A stretch of DNA of 7,099 nt from W425 sp964503235 (lineage in GTDB: Bacteria; Chloroflexota; Dehalococcoidia; Dehalococcoidales; RBG-16-60-22), in NCBI GenBank assembly GCA_964503235.1, contig CAZCZJ010000101.1, forward strand, positions 1-7,099, read 5' to 3'. Of this stretch, positions 1 through 6,087 are shown in pieces; position 1 is the stretch's first letter; each line of letters begins with the position of its first letter. Position numbers and translations under genes: made by a program. The notes under the pieces were generated by a model that saw nothing but the letters and a program-made list of their open reading frames with translations, searched no databases and was not told the origin of the DNA.

Positions 1-1191
1 GGCACCGAGATACATATGATATGGACGGATACCCCCTGCCGCATTACCTGCTGGAATCATGGCAACTGGACAATCGAAGCCTTCCGCAATCCCAAGATAG
101 AGACGGTAGTGGCGCAGCACCCTTGGCTGGAGAACGACTGTCTTATCGCCGATGTTATCCTGCCTTCCAACACGACGCTGGAGGTCGAGGACATCGTCAC
201 CAACGTCAGGCAGGGTGTCAACTTCCACAGCATTGCCATTATGGAACAGGCCGTCCAGCCGGTCGGCGAGTCTAAGAGCGACTACGAGGTCGTCCTGGAG
301 ATAGCCAAGAAACTGGACTACGGCGATAAGTTCAGCGAAAACAAGACCACCCGCGACCTGCAGCAACAGGTGTTTGACGACATGGAAATAGATAACCTCG
401 TCTCCTGGGACGATTTCCTCGATAAAAAATACTTCGTATTCCCTACCGCTAAGGACTGGGAAAACGATTCACCCGGTTTCCGTAAATTCTACGATGACCC
501 GGAGAAACACCCCCTCCCCACCCCTACCGGTAAGCTGGAGTTTTACTCGGCGAGATTGGCGGAACACTTTCCCGACGATAAAGAAAGGCCACCCATACCA
601 AAGTGGATTGAGAAGAGCCAGACTCATGACGAGAGGATTTCCAGCGAAAGAGCCGCCATGTTCCCGCTGCTGCTGATGTCCAACCACGGTCGGTGGCGCA
701 CTCACGCCCAGGGCGACGATATCACCTGGACGCGTGAAGCCCCGACCTGCAAGGTAACGGGAGTGGACGGCTATAAATACGAACCCGTCTGGATTCATCC
801 CCAAGAAGCCGAGAAGAGAGGTATCAGGGACGGGGATATCGTTAAGGTGTTCAACGAGAGAGGTATAGTCCTCTGCGGCGCCCTCGTCTGGGAGAGAGTC
901 ATGCCCGGCGTTGCCTACGTCGACCACGGCGCCCGTCACGACCCGCTGGTTCCCGGCTGGGTCGACCGCGGCGGGGCCATCAATACCATCGCTCCCTACG
1001 GAGTCTCCTCCAGAAACGCCGTCGGTCAGGCTACCAGCGGCTATCTGGTCGATGTCCAGAAAGTTTCCGAGAAAGACTACCAGGAATGGCGAGCCATGGA
1101 CCCCGAGGCATTTGATAATGCCTACCAGCGAGAATACGACCCGGCGGCCGGACTACGCTTTAACGCCTGGGTTGAAGGAGGCATGAAATAA
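1..1191 (+). CDS. Molybdopterin oxidoreductase catalytic subunit, C-terminal part (5' end outside window)
   Basis: This is the C-terminal part of a large subunit of the DMSO reductase family, which binds a bis-molybdopterin-guanine-dinucleotide cofactor. The frame is open to base 1 (Gly-Thr-Glu-Ile-His-Met...), so the first ATG at 16 is internal; 396 codons are visible. The first 110 residues hold the family's core signatures: TDTPCRITCWNHGN, then CLIADVILPSNTTLEVEDI, then a GVNFHSIAIMEQAVQPVGE segment. A TPTGKLEFYSARLAE motif follows near visible residue 176. From about residue 220 comes the C-terminal dinucleotide-binding beta-barrel domain (LLLMSNHGRWRTHAQGDD, later GIRDGDIVKVFNERG and NAVGQATSG). 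The next gene encodes a transhydroxylase-type Fe-S subunit, so this is probably the alpha subunit of the same enzyme. The substrate is unknown, because the substrate-side residues and any N-terminal Tat signal or Fe-S site lie upstream. The family is certain; the transhydroxylase subfamily is inferred from the partner. Confidence 0.93.
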   Translation, partial: GTEIHMIWTDTPCRITCWNHGNWTIEAFRNPKIETVVAQHPWLENDCLIADVILPSNTTLEVEDIVTNVRQGVNFHSIAIMEQAVQPVGESKSDYEVVLEIAKKLDYGDKFSENKTTRDLQQQVFDDMEIDNLVSWDDFLDKKYFVFPTAKDWENDSPGFRKFYDDPEKHPLPTPTGKLEFYSARLAEHFPDDKERPPIPKWIEKSQTHDERISSERAAMFPLLLMSNHGRWRTHAQGDDITWTREAPTCKVTGVDGYKYEPVWIHPQEAEKRGIRDGDIVKVFNERGIVLCGALVWERVMPGVAYVDHGARHDPLVPGWVDRGGAINTIAPYGVSSRNAVGQATSGYLVDVQKVSEKDYQEWRAMDPEAFDNAYQREYDPAAGLRFNAWVEGGMK

Positions 1192-1261
1192 TTGATGCCC
1201 CATGCTACCTCCGAAAACTCACTATTATCGATTCACCTCAGATTAAAGGAGGCATAAAAAT

Positions 1262-2074
1262 ATGAAGGTATTTGTCATCGACGTCGGAAGGTGCAACGGC
1301 TGCTACAGCTGTCAGATTGCCTGTAAGGATGAGCATGTCGGCAACGACTGGACACCCTACGCCAAGCCCCAGCCCGATACCGGCCAGTTCTGGCTGAGAC
1401 AGACAGAGTATATCCGGGGTACCGTACCCAAGGTGAAGATGCACTACATCCCCATGCCCTGTATGCACTGCGACGAGGCGCCCTGTATGCCAGCCTGTCC
1501 TATCGAGGGCGTTATCTACAGACGGGACGACGGGCTGGTCATCATCGACCCGGAGAAGTGCACCGGCTGCAAGGCCTGCGTGGATGCCTGTCCGTACGAC
1601 GCTATTTTTATGAACGAAGACCTCAACATCGCCCAGAAATGCACCGGCTGCGCCCACCTGCTGGACAGCGGCGAGTGGACGGTACCGCGCTGTGCCGACG
1701 CCTGCCCTACCGAGGCCATCATGTTCGGTGAAGAAGCCGATTATAAAGACCTCATTGCTAAAGCCGAGGTGCTTAAGCCCGAACTGGGTCATAAACCACG
1801 GGTTTATTATCTAAATATCCCCAAGAAGTTCATTGCCGGAACAGTTTACGACTCGGTAGAGAAAGAGGTTGTCATCGGCGCAACATGCAGCCTGAGCAGC
1901 AACGGCAAGAATCTGACGGCCACCACCGACGGCTTCGGCGATTTCTGGTTCGAAGGGCTGGAGGAAGGCGTCTATTCGCTGAACATCGAGGCCAAGGGAT
2001 TCGCCGCCAAGAAATTAGATGACCTCAATACCGAAAAGGATATAAATTTGGGGGATATACCGCTTTCTAAGTAA
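1262..2074 (+). CDS. Four-cluster [4Fe-4S] ferredoxin subunit with C-terminal beta-domain (transhydroxylase small-subunit type)
   Basis: Electron-transfer subunit of 270 aa paired with the molybdoenzyme upstream. There are sixteen cysteines in four groups: C11/14/17/21, C67/70/75/79, C100/103/106/110 (CTGCKACVDACP) and C127/130/144/148. This is the DmsB/NrfC/PhsB pattern and is enough for four [4Fe-4S] clusters. Residues about 190-270 (IAGTVYDS..., TTDGFGDFWFEGLEEGVYSL, ending NLGDIPLSK) form a transthyretin/carboxypeptidase-regulatory-like beta-domain. Such a domain, and a length near 270, are known from the small subunit BthL of Pelobacter pyrogallol-phloroglucinol transhydroxylase, a soluble enzyme. 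There is no signal peptide or membrane segment, so it probably acts in the cytoplasm, unless the alpha subunit carries a Tat signal. The start is set by AAAGGAGG at 1245-1252, nine bases before the ATG. It lies 70 bp after the alpha gene with no terminator between, so the two probably form one operon. The substrate cannot be read from this subunit. Confidence 0.93.
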   Translation: MKVFVIDVGRCNGCYSCQIACKDEHVGNDWTPYAKPQPDTGQFWLRQTEYIRGTVPKVKMHYIPMPCMHCDEAPCMPACPIEGVIYRRDDGLVIIDPEKCTGCKACVDACPYDAIFMNEDLNIAQKCTGCAHLLDSGEWTVPRCADACPTEAIMFGEEADYKDLIAKAEVLKPELGHKPRVYYLNIPKKFIAGTVYDSVEKEVVIGATCSLSSNGKNLTATTDGFGDFWFEGLEEGVYSLNIEAKGFAAKKLDDLNTEKDINLGDIPLSK

Positions 2075-2105
2075 GACCTCGTAAAAGAACAACATGTTGA
2101 TTTTA

Positions 2106-2136
2106 GGGGAGTCCTGTTAAGGGCTCCCTCTTTTTT
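2106..2136 (+). terminator. Rho-independent terminator of the molybdoenzyme operon
   Basis: An 8-bp stem GGGAGTCC (2107-2114) pairs with GGGCTCCC (2121-2128), including one G-T wobble, around the loop TGTTAA. It is followed by TCTTTTTTCTT. It lies 32 bp after the stop of the ferredoxin subunit. The opposite strand has no T-tract, so it should act only on + strand transcripts. A separate 10-bp palindrome CAACATGTTG at 2090-2099 lies just before it. Confidence 0.9.
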
Positions 2137-2183
2137 CTTACCAGCGAGTGTATTAGATGTTTCGGGCAGGTAGGAACTGTATC

Positions 2184-2885
2184 CTAGTGCTCGTTCATGC
2201 ACCAGTTCCAGGTCTTTTCTGCGTCGGCTATAACCTGCCCATCTGTGCGGAAATCCTGCGGCCCGCAATCATCGTAGTGGATTATCTCGCCGAGGTCTCT
2301 GACTTCCTTGGGATTCGGCGGGGCGGCTGGATATCCGAGTACCATCATATCGTAGATAGTCAGAGGCTCAGGGATGCCAATGATGCTTCTGATGGCCTGT
2401 TCCGTTTCCGGGCGGGATGTAGCCGTGTACCACTGTGAAGCCAGCCCGAGGGATGCCGCCGCCAGGTGCAGGTAGAGGAAAGCGCTGGCGAGGCTGGAAT
2501 TATACAGGCCGGTAACCAGTGCGTTGTTTTCTTGGGGATGACCGGGCAGACCAACCTTTGCCCGCCAGTCTGCCAGCAGGAATATGAACACCGGCGCGTC
2601 ACGGAAGCTCCGCCGCGGGGAGGCCGGCACACTGCCATCCCCGGCGGTATTAGTAATAGGCGGGCTGTGCCGGCCGAGGGCGGCCACGATGGCATCCTTC
2701 ACTTCCTTATTCTTAACCACGACGAATTCCCAGGGCTGCGTGTGGAAGCCGGAGGGAGCCCAGCGCGCCACCTCGATGATTTTCTCGATATATCCGTCCG
2801 GCACGGGGTCGGGCTTGAACTGGCGGATAGTACGCCTCTTCCTGACTAAATCCAGAAGACAATCATACACTTCATTCTCGCTCAT
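2184..2885 (-). CDS. Nitroreductase-family flavoprotein (FMN-dependent)
   Basis: A 233-aa cytoplasmic protein of the nitroreductase superfamily, which are FMN enzymes that reduce nitro groups, quinones, enones and similar acceptors with NAD(P)H. The N-terminal FMN phosphate loop is RRTIRQF (residues 17-23). The flavin-contacting segment is WAPSGFHTQPWEF (42-54). The helical core NSSLASAFLYLHLAAASLGLASQW spans 129-152. The MMVLGYPA strand (180-187) is followed by an EIIHYDD segment, as is usual in this family. The tail after about 205 is somewhat longer than in minimal members. An in-frame ATG lies four codons upstream (2897), but GGGAGG sits between the two ATGs and directs translation to the one at 2885. 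The gene is transcribed divergently from the CoA-disulfide-reductase-like gene and ends 48 bp after the operon terminator of the preceding unit. The substrate cannot be assigned; the family assignment is firm. Confidence 0.93.
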   Translation of the reverse strand: MSENEVYDCLLDLVRKRRTIRQFKPDPVPDGYIEKIIEVARWAPSGFHTQPWEFVVVKNKEVKDAIVAALGRHSPPITNTAGDGSVPASPRRSFRDAPVFIFLLADWRAKVGLPGHPQENNALVTGLYNSSLASAFLYLHLAAASLGLASQWYTATSRPETEQAIRSIIGIPEPLTIYDMMVLGYPAAPPNPKEVRDLGEIIHYDDCGPQDFRTDGQVIADAEKTWNWCMNEH

Positions 2886-2889
2886 GGTA

Positions 2890-2895
2890 CCTCCC
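2890..2895 (-). promoter_or_regulatory. Ribosome binding site that decides the nitroreductase start
   Basis: Read on the - strand this is GGGAGG, followed by TACC and then ATG at 2885-2883. The 4-nt spacing is slightly short but workable. The site overlaps the codons that would follow the upstream ATG at 2897, which has no Shine-Dalgarno of its own. The downstream ATG is therefore preferred. Confidence 0.75.
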
Positions 2896-2930
2896 ATTTT
2901 TCAGCTTGGACATGTTACGGAATTTACTTC

Positions 2931-2959
2931 ATAATAGTAAAGCTGCTTCACCCCGTCAA
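2931..2959 (-). promoter_or_regulatory. Sigma70-type promoter of the nitroreductase gene
   Basis: On the - strand, a -35 box TTGACG (2959-2954) is followed by exactly 17 bp and a -10 box TATTAT (2936-2931). Each hexamer matches consensus at five of six positions. The predicted transcript start, near 2924, leaves a leader of about 39 nt before the ATG at 2885. Confidence 0.75.
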
Positions 2960-3018
2960 ACCCGGTCTTTTTTCCGAGGGATTCCGCCACCGGCCAGCCA
3001 GTTTCAGGATTCACATTT

Positions 3019-3047
3019 TTGCCTCACGGGCGGTTTGTACCTATAAT
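3019..3047 (+). promoter_or_regulatory. Sigma70-type promoter of the CoA-disulfide reductase/rhodanese gene
   Basis: A -35 box TTGCCT (3019-3024) is followed by 17 bp and a perfect -10 box TATAAT (3042-3047). The predicted start, around 3053-3055, gives a leader of only about 26 nt, nearly all of it occupied by a palindrome containing the ribosome binding site. The -35 box is four of six, so activation by a factor is possible. Confidence 0.7.
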
Positions 3048-3055
3048 AATAAGGA

Positions 3056-3077
3056 AAGTATTCCTCCGGAGGTACTT
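3056..3077 (+). promoter_or_regulatory. Inverted repeat containing the ribosome binding site
   Basis: AAGTA, two unpaired T residues, then CCTCC is mirrored by GGAGG and TACTT. The Shine-Dalgarno GGAGG (3068-3072, 7 nt before the ATG at 3080) forms the right half of the 10-bp palindrome CCTCCGGAGG. In RNA it could fold into an 8-bp stem with a CCGG loop and a UU bulge, masking the site; in DNA it could be a dimer operator. Its role is inferred only from symmetry and position. Confidence 0.5.
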
Positions 3078-3079
3078 AC

Positions 3080-4762
3080 ATGCTCAAACAAAACCATATC
3101 GTTATCATCGGGGGGACGGCCTGCGGTCCCAAAGCCGCCGCCAGAGCACGGCGCCTTGACCCCTCCGCCAAGATAACTATTATCGAGCAGAGAGACAATC
3201 TATCCACCGCCACCTGCGGTCTGCCCTATTTCATATCGGGAGTCATTGAGGATGAGGGCGATATGATAGCGCGCGACACCGATTATTTCCGCAACGTTTT
3301 CGATATGGAAGTGCTAACGCAAACCCGGGCGATATCTATAGACAGGAATTCTCATACGATTGAAACGCTAGACCTTGCCAGTGGTAAGAGTAATACCATT
3401 GATTACGATAAGCTGGTGATTGCCACGGGGAGCACGCCGATAGTACCCGACTGGGAGGGGAAAGACCTCGACGGCGTCTTTACGCTGACCGACCTGCCGG
3501 ACGCCAATGCTATCCGCAGCTACGTGCAACAGCTTGAGACCAAAGAGATAGCTATCATCGGCGCGGGCCTTATCGGCCTGGAAATGGCGGAAAGCTTTGT
3601 AAAGCAGGGCTTCAACGTTACCGTTATCGAAGCCCTCGACTGGCTCCTGCCGAAGCTACTCGATTTCGAAGTTGCCGCTTATGTCCAGAAACACCTTCAG
3701 GATTACGGGGTACAACTCCTTTTCGGACAGCGTGTTACCGGACTTAAGGGAGACAGTAGCGGCAAGGTCAGCAAGGTTATCACTGAAAACACCGAGATTG
3801 AAGCCGGACTGGTGCTGCTATCGCTGGGCATCAGACCGAACGTTGGTATTGCCCGGGATGCCGGACTTACCATCGGCACTACAGGCGGGATATCCGTCAA
3901 CCAGTACCTGCAGACCAGCGACCCGGATATCTATGCGGGAGGCGACTGCGTGGAAAATACTCACCTGATTACCGGTGGAAAATCACTGGTTCCCATGGGC
4001 TCTACCGCCAATAAGCACGGGCGGATAATAGGTACGAATCTTACCGGTGGTAGCGACACCTTTCCCGGGGTGCTGGGCACGGCCATCGCCAAGGCCTTCG
4101 AGTACAACGTGGGACGGGTGGGACTTACCGAATCGGAGGCACATCAGCACGGTTACAACATAGTGACATCCCTCGTCCCCGGTCCCGAATACGCCGATTA
4201 CTATCCGGGGGGGAAGCAGATACTGGTCAAGCTGGTTGCCGAAGAATCCAGCGGTAAGCTACTGGGATGCCAGGTTGCCGGACCCGGTGAAGCCGCCAAG
4301 CGAATCGATGTTATGGCGACGGCGCTGACCCTGGGAGGCACGGTAGATGACCTGGGTGATTTAGACCTGGCTTACGCCCCTCCCTATAACAGCGCCATGG
4401 ACCCGCTGCATAATGCAGCTAATGTTATCCGAAATAAACGGGATGGGCTTGCCAGGACAGTCACCCCGATGGAAGTTAAAGGAAAGCTGGACAATAACGA
4501 GGATTTCGTCCTGCTGGACGTTCGCGGGGAAGACGAGTGGAAGCTCCTGCGCTTTGACGTACCCCAATCCCGGCTAACACCGCTACCGGAACTGCGTCAG
4601 AGGCTCAGCGAACTATCAAAGGATGATGAAATTATTATTTTCTGCTACACCAGCGTACGCGCCTACCAGGCGCAGCGTATACTCAACGGTGCTGGCTTTA
4701 AAAACGTGAAATTCATGGAGGGAAGCACCTCCGCCTGGCCTTACGAGGATTATTTAGACTGA
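3080..4762 (+). CDS. CoA-disulfide reductase-like FAD/NAD(P)H oxidoreductase fused to a rhodanese domain
   Basis: A 560-aa cytoplasmic flavoprotein of the single-cysteine disulfide reductase group (CoA-disulfide reductase, NADH oxidase, NADH-dependent persulfide/polysulfide reductase). The FAD-binding Rossmann motif is at 7-22 (IVIIGGTACGPKAA). The redox-active cysteine is C46 in STATCGLPYFISG, and ATGS lies at 115-118. The NAD(P)H motif IIGAGLIGLEMAE spans 159-171, and the second FAD motif DIYAGGDC spans 283-290. The dimerization domain ends in the family signature AYAPPYNSAMDPLHNAANV (431-449). From about 463 to 560 follows a rhodanese domain with LLDVRGEDEW (478-487) and the active-site loop FCYTSVRAYQ, with catalytic Cys522. 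Fusions of this length are known from Bacillus and Shewanella, where they reduce CoA disulfide or polysulfide/persulfide. A sulfane-sulfur role is therefore likely but not proven. The start is fixed by GGAGG seven bases upstream. The gene seems monocistronic and diverges from the nitroreductase. Confidence 0.94.
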   Translation: MLKQNHIVIIGGTACGPKAAARARRLDPSAKITIIEQRDNLSTATCGLPYFISGVIEDEGDMIARDTDYFRNVFDMEVLTQTRAISIDRNSHTIETLDLASGKSNTIDYDKLVIATGSTPIVPDWEGKDLDGVFTLTDLPDANAIRSYVQQLETKEIAIIGAGLIGLEMAESFVKQGFNVTVIEALDWLLPKLLDFEVAAYVQKHLQDYGVQLLFGQRVTGLKGDSSGKVSKVITENTEIEAGLVLLSLGIRPNVGIARDAGLTIGTTGGISVNQYLQTSDPDIYAGGDCVENTHLITGGKSLVPMGSTANKHGRIIGTNLTGGSDTFPGVLGTAIAKAFEYNVGRVGLTESEAHQHGYNIVTSLVPGPEYADYYPGGKQILVKLVAEESSGKLLGCQVAGPGEAAKRIDVMATALTLGGTVDDLGDLDLAYAPPYNSAMDPLHNAANVIRNKRDGLARTVTPMEVKGKLDNNEDFVLLDVRGEDEWKLLRFDVPQSRLTPLPELRQRLSELSKDDEIIIFCYTSVRAYQAQRILNGAGFKNVKFMEGSTSAWPYEDYLD

Positions 4763-4795
4763 TTTATAGATCGGTTCATCCTGGTTTGTCCGGTG

Positions 4796-4815
4796 CGGGG
4801 GTAAGTAAATCCCCG
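4796..4815 (+). other. Short GC hairpin after the reductase gene
   Basis: CGGGG (4796-4800) and CCCCG (4811-4815) can pair around a 10-nt loop, 33 bp after the stop codon. No T-tract follows, so it is not a standard rho-independent terminator. It lies inside a possible long-range stem formed by CGGTTCA (4772-4778) and TGAACCG (4857-4863). It may stabilize the 3' end of the transcript; that is a guess. Confidence 0.35.
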
Positions 4816-4866
4816 ACGACGCTATCGAGTATATTATTCTTCATATAAACAGAAACTGAACCGGCT

Positions 4867-4901
4867 TAGTTCATAAAGTTAATGGTTAACAACATGAACT
4901 A
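4867..4901. repeat. 35-bp perfect-armed dyad upstream of the aldolase gene
   Basis: The outer arms TAGTTCAT (4867-4874) and ATGAACTA (4894-4901) match perfectly over 8 bp. The inner arms GTTAA (4878-4882) and TTAAC (4886-4890) match over 5 bp around the central TGG. They are separated by equal 3-nt spacers (AAA and AAC), so the symmetry is exact in register. No T-tract follows the right arm. It lies 47 bp upstream of the aldolase -35 box and 105 bp after the reductase stop. Candidates are an operator for a dimeric regulator, or an RNA hairpin at the end of the reductase transcript. Confidence 0.7.
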
Positions 4902-4947
4902 CTATCATTTACACGCTTGTTCCGTCAATGTATTTTAGATGTTATTA

Positions 4948-4975
4948 TTGAATCCCTAAGACTTACTATTATAAA
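4948..4975 (+). promoter_or_regulatory. Probable promoter of the class II aldolase gene
   Basis: TTGAAT (4948-4953) is followed by 16 bp and TATAAA (4970-4975). The predicted transcript start near 4982 lies downstream of the far-upstream TTG at 4917 but before the ATG at 5004, so it supports the shorter protein. Confidence 0.55.
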
Positions 4976-5003
4976 ATTAATCTGCATATTAACGGTAGAA
5001 AAA

Positions 5004-5657
5004 ATGAATAAATGGTCTGATGAAAAGAAGCAGGTCCTGGAAGCAGCCCGGAAAATGGCGGAAAAGGGCCTGGTTGTCGGCACTGCCGGGAATGTAAGCC
5101 TGCGTCTGCCTCCCGAGGGCGGTAGAGAGCTGCTGGCAATCACCCCCAGCTCTTTATATCACGACTCTCTAAACGTCGACGATATTCAAATTCTCGATTT
5201 TAAAGGGAAAACTGTGCAAGGGAATCTACCCCCTTCCGTAGAGACTGGGCTGCACATCGGTATCTATAAAGCCAGGAGAAACGTCAACGCCGTTATGCAT
5301 ACGCATTCGGTCTACGCCTCCGCCGTGTCTGTTGCCGGACTGGATATCCCCCCTATCCTGGAAGACCAGGTTGCCTTTCTCGGTGGCGAGATAAAGCTGG
5401 CCAGACATGCCCCTTCCGGTAGTAAGAAATTGATAGAGCATACGCTGTCCGCCCTGGAGAACAGGAGCGCCGTGCTGCTGCCCAATCACGGCGCGGTGAG
5501 CACGGGAAAAACACTGCGGGACGTTTTCACCGCCAGCGAACTCGTCGAGAAGACAGCCAAGGTTTTCATGCTGGCGAAACTTGTCGGAGAGGTTAACCAG
5601 CTACCTCCGGAATCACTTAAAGCCATGATGGACATTTATATCAAGTCGCAGGATTAA
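5004..5657 (+). CDS. Class II aldolase/adducin-family protein (FucA/AraD-like)
   Basis: A 217-aa cytoplasmic, Zn-dependent class II aldolase or epimerase, of the fold used by L-fuculose-phosphate aldolase and L-ribulose-5-phosphate 4-epimerase. The N-terminal helix leads into KGLVVGTAGNVSLRLP (21-36), the family's nucleating loop, and TPSS is at 48-51. The catalytic glutamate is probably E80 in SVETGLHIGIY. The zinc ligands are H99 and H101 in HTHS, and H162 in LLPNHGAVSTG. Length is normal for the family. The frame extends up to a TTG at 4917, but that leader is AT-rich, unlike the family N-terminus, and mostly upstream of the likely promoter, so ATG 5004 is chosen. Its ribosome site (GGTAG, 4994-4998) is weak. 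Usual phosphate-loop residues are altered (SS for SG at 49-50, SV for SS at 78-79), so the substrate may differ from sugar phosphates. The gene ends in tandem TAA TAA and stands alone. Confidence 0.9.
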   Translation: MNKWSDEKKQVLEAARKMAEKGLVVGTAGNVSLRLPPEGGRELLAITPSSLYHDSLNVDDIQILDFKGKTVQGNLPPSVETGLHIGIYKARRNVNAVMHTHSVYASAVSVAGLDIPPILEDQVAFLGGEIKLARHAPSGSKKLIEHTLSALENRSAVLLPNHGAVSTGKTLRDVFTASELVEKTAKVFMLAKLVGEVNQLPPESLKAMMDIYIKSQD

Positions 5658-5784
5658 TAAACTGCTGCTGTTGCCTTAGAAGGACAGGTAATTCGAAGGT
5701 CTTCTACTATTGGCTGATAAATTCTTCATGAAAAGATGGGATGAGATAGCTACGAAGGCTGCTTTAGCCAGGTACTGCAAGTTA

Positions 5785-6078
5785 TTATGGATGATGAGTA
5801 ATCATGAAAATAGTGATTACTCCTCTGGCAGGACCATAATACCAAAAGATTCTATATGCGCCAGGGGTATCCTGTTCTGCATATGCTTCAAAAACCTTTT
5901 CATCATTTGGTCCTCTAAGACTCGTAAATTCATGAGTTTGGAGACTATGATGCCGAGGATTGCTTGCTAATAATTTAATAGATTTCTTGACTGCTTTATA
6001 TTGCTTCTTTTTAGAAGCATCAGTCTTGAGAGAGGCATAGATTTCCTTTGCGGTATCCGCCCAGTCTAACTCAAACAA
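5785..6078 (-). CDS. RelE/ParE-like toxin of a type II toxin-antitoxin pair
   Basis: A 97-aa basic, compact protein resembling RelE/ParE-fold toxins, probably an mRNA-cleaving or gyrase-directed toxin. Features seen: an N-terminal beta strand and helices (FELDWADTAKEIYASLKTD, then KKKQYKAVKKSIKLLASNP), a segment RHHSLQTHEFTSL, and KVFEAYAEQDTPGAYRIFWYYGP, with the last strand ending ITIFMITHHP. The start is TTG at 6078-6076. The only codon upstream of it in frame is GGA, preceded by TAA, so no longer start exists. An AAGGA abuts the TTG with no spacer, so independent initiation should be poor. It follows the antitoxin by 9 nt in the same frame, so it is probably expressed by coupling or reinitiation. 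The toxin mechanism is inferred from fold similarity and gene order only. Confidence 0.75.
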   Translation of the reverse strand: MFELDWADTAKEIYASLKTDASKKKQYKAVKKSIKLLASNPRHHSLQTHEFTSLRGPNDEKVFEAYAEQDTPGAYRIFWYYGPARGVITIFMITHHP

Positions 6079-6087
6079 TCCTTAATC

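Noticed and set aside
16..18. ATG at 16 as the start of the molybdoenzyme gene
   Set aside because: The frame is open to base 1 and the protein begins inside the conserved core of a much larger family, so the gene starts left of the window.
1238..1792. A 184-codon - strand frame opposite the ferredoxin subunit
   Set aside because: It is a shadow of a gene whose cysteine motifs are unmistakable on the + strand; no ribosome binding site or recognisable domain.
2466..2849. A 127-codon + strand frame opposite the nitroreductase
   Set aside because: Shadow of the nitroreductase gene, which has clear FMN motifs, promoter and ribosome binding site on the - strand.
4796..4815. Rho-independent terminator after the reductase/rhodanese gene
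   Set aside because: The hairpin exists but is short with a 10-nt loop and no T-tract follows, so it is listed only as a hairpin.
5710..5970. An 86-codon + strand frame beginning with TTG (MADKFFMKRWDEIATKAALARY...)
   Set aside because: Most of it lies antisense to the toxin gene, there is no properly spaced ribosome binding site, and the second half reads as noise. The first 25 codons could be a small remnant but cannot be supported.
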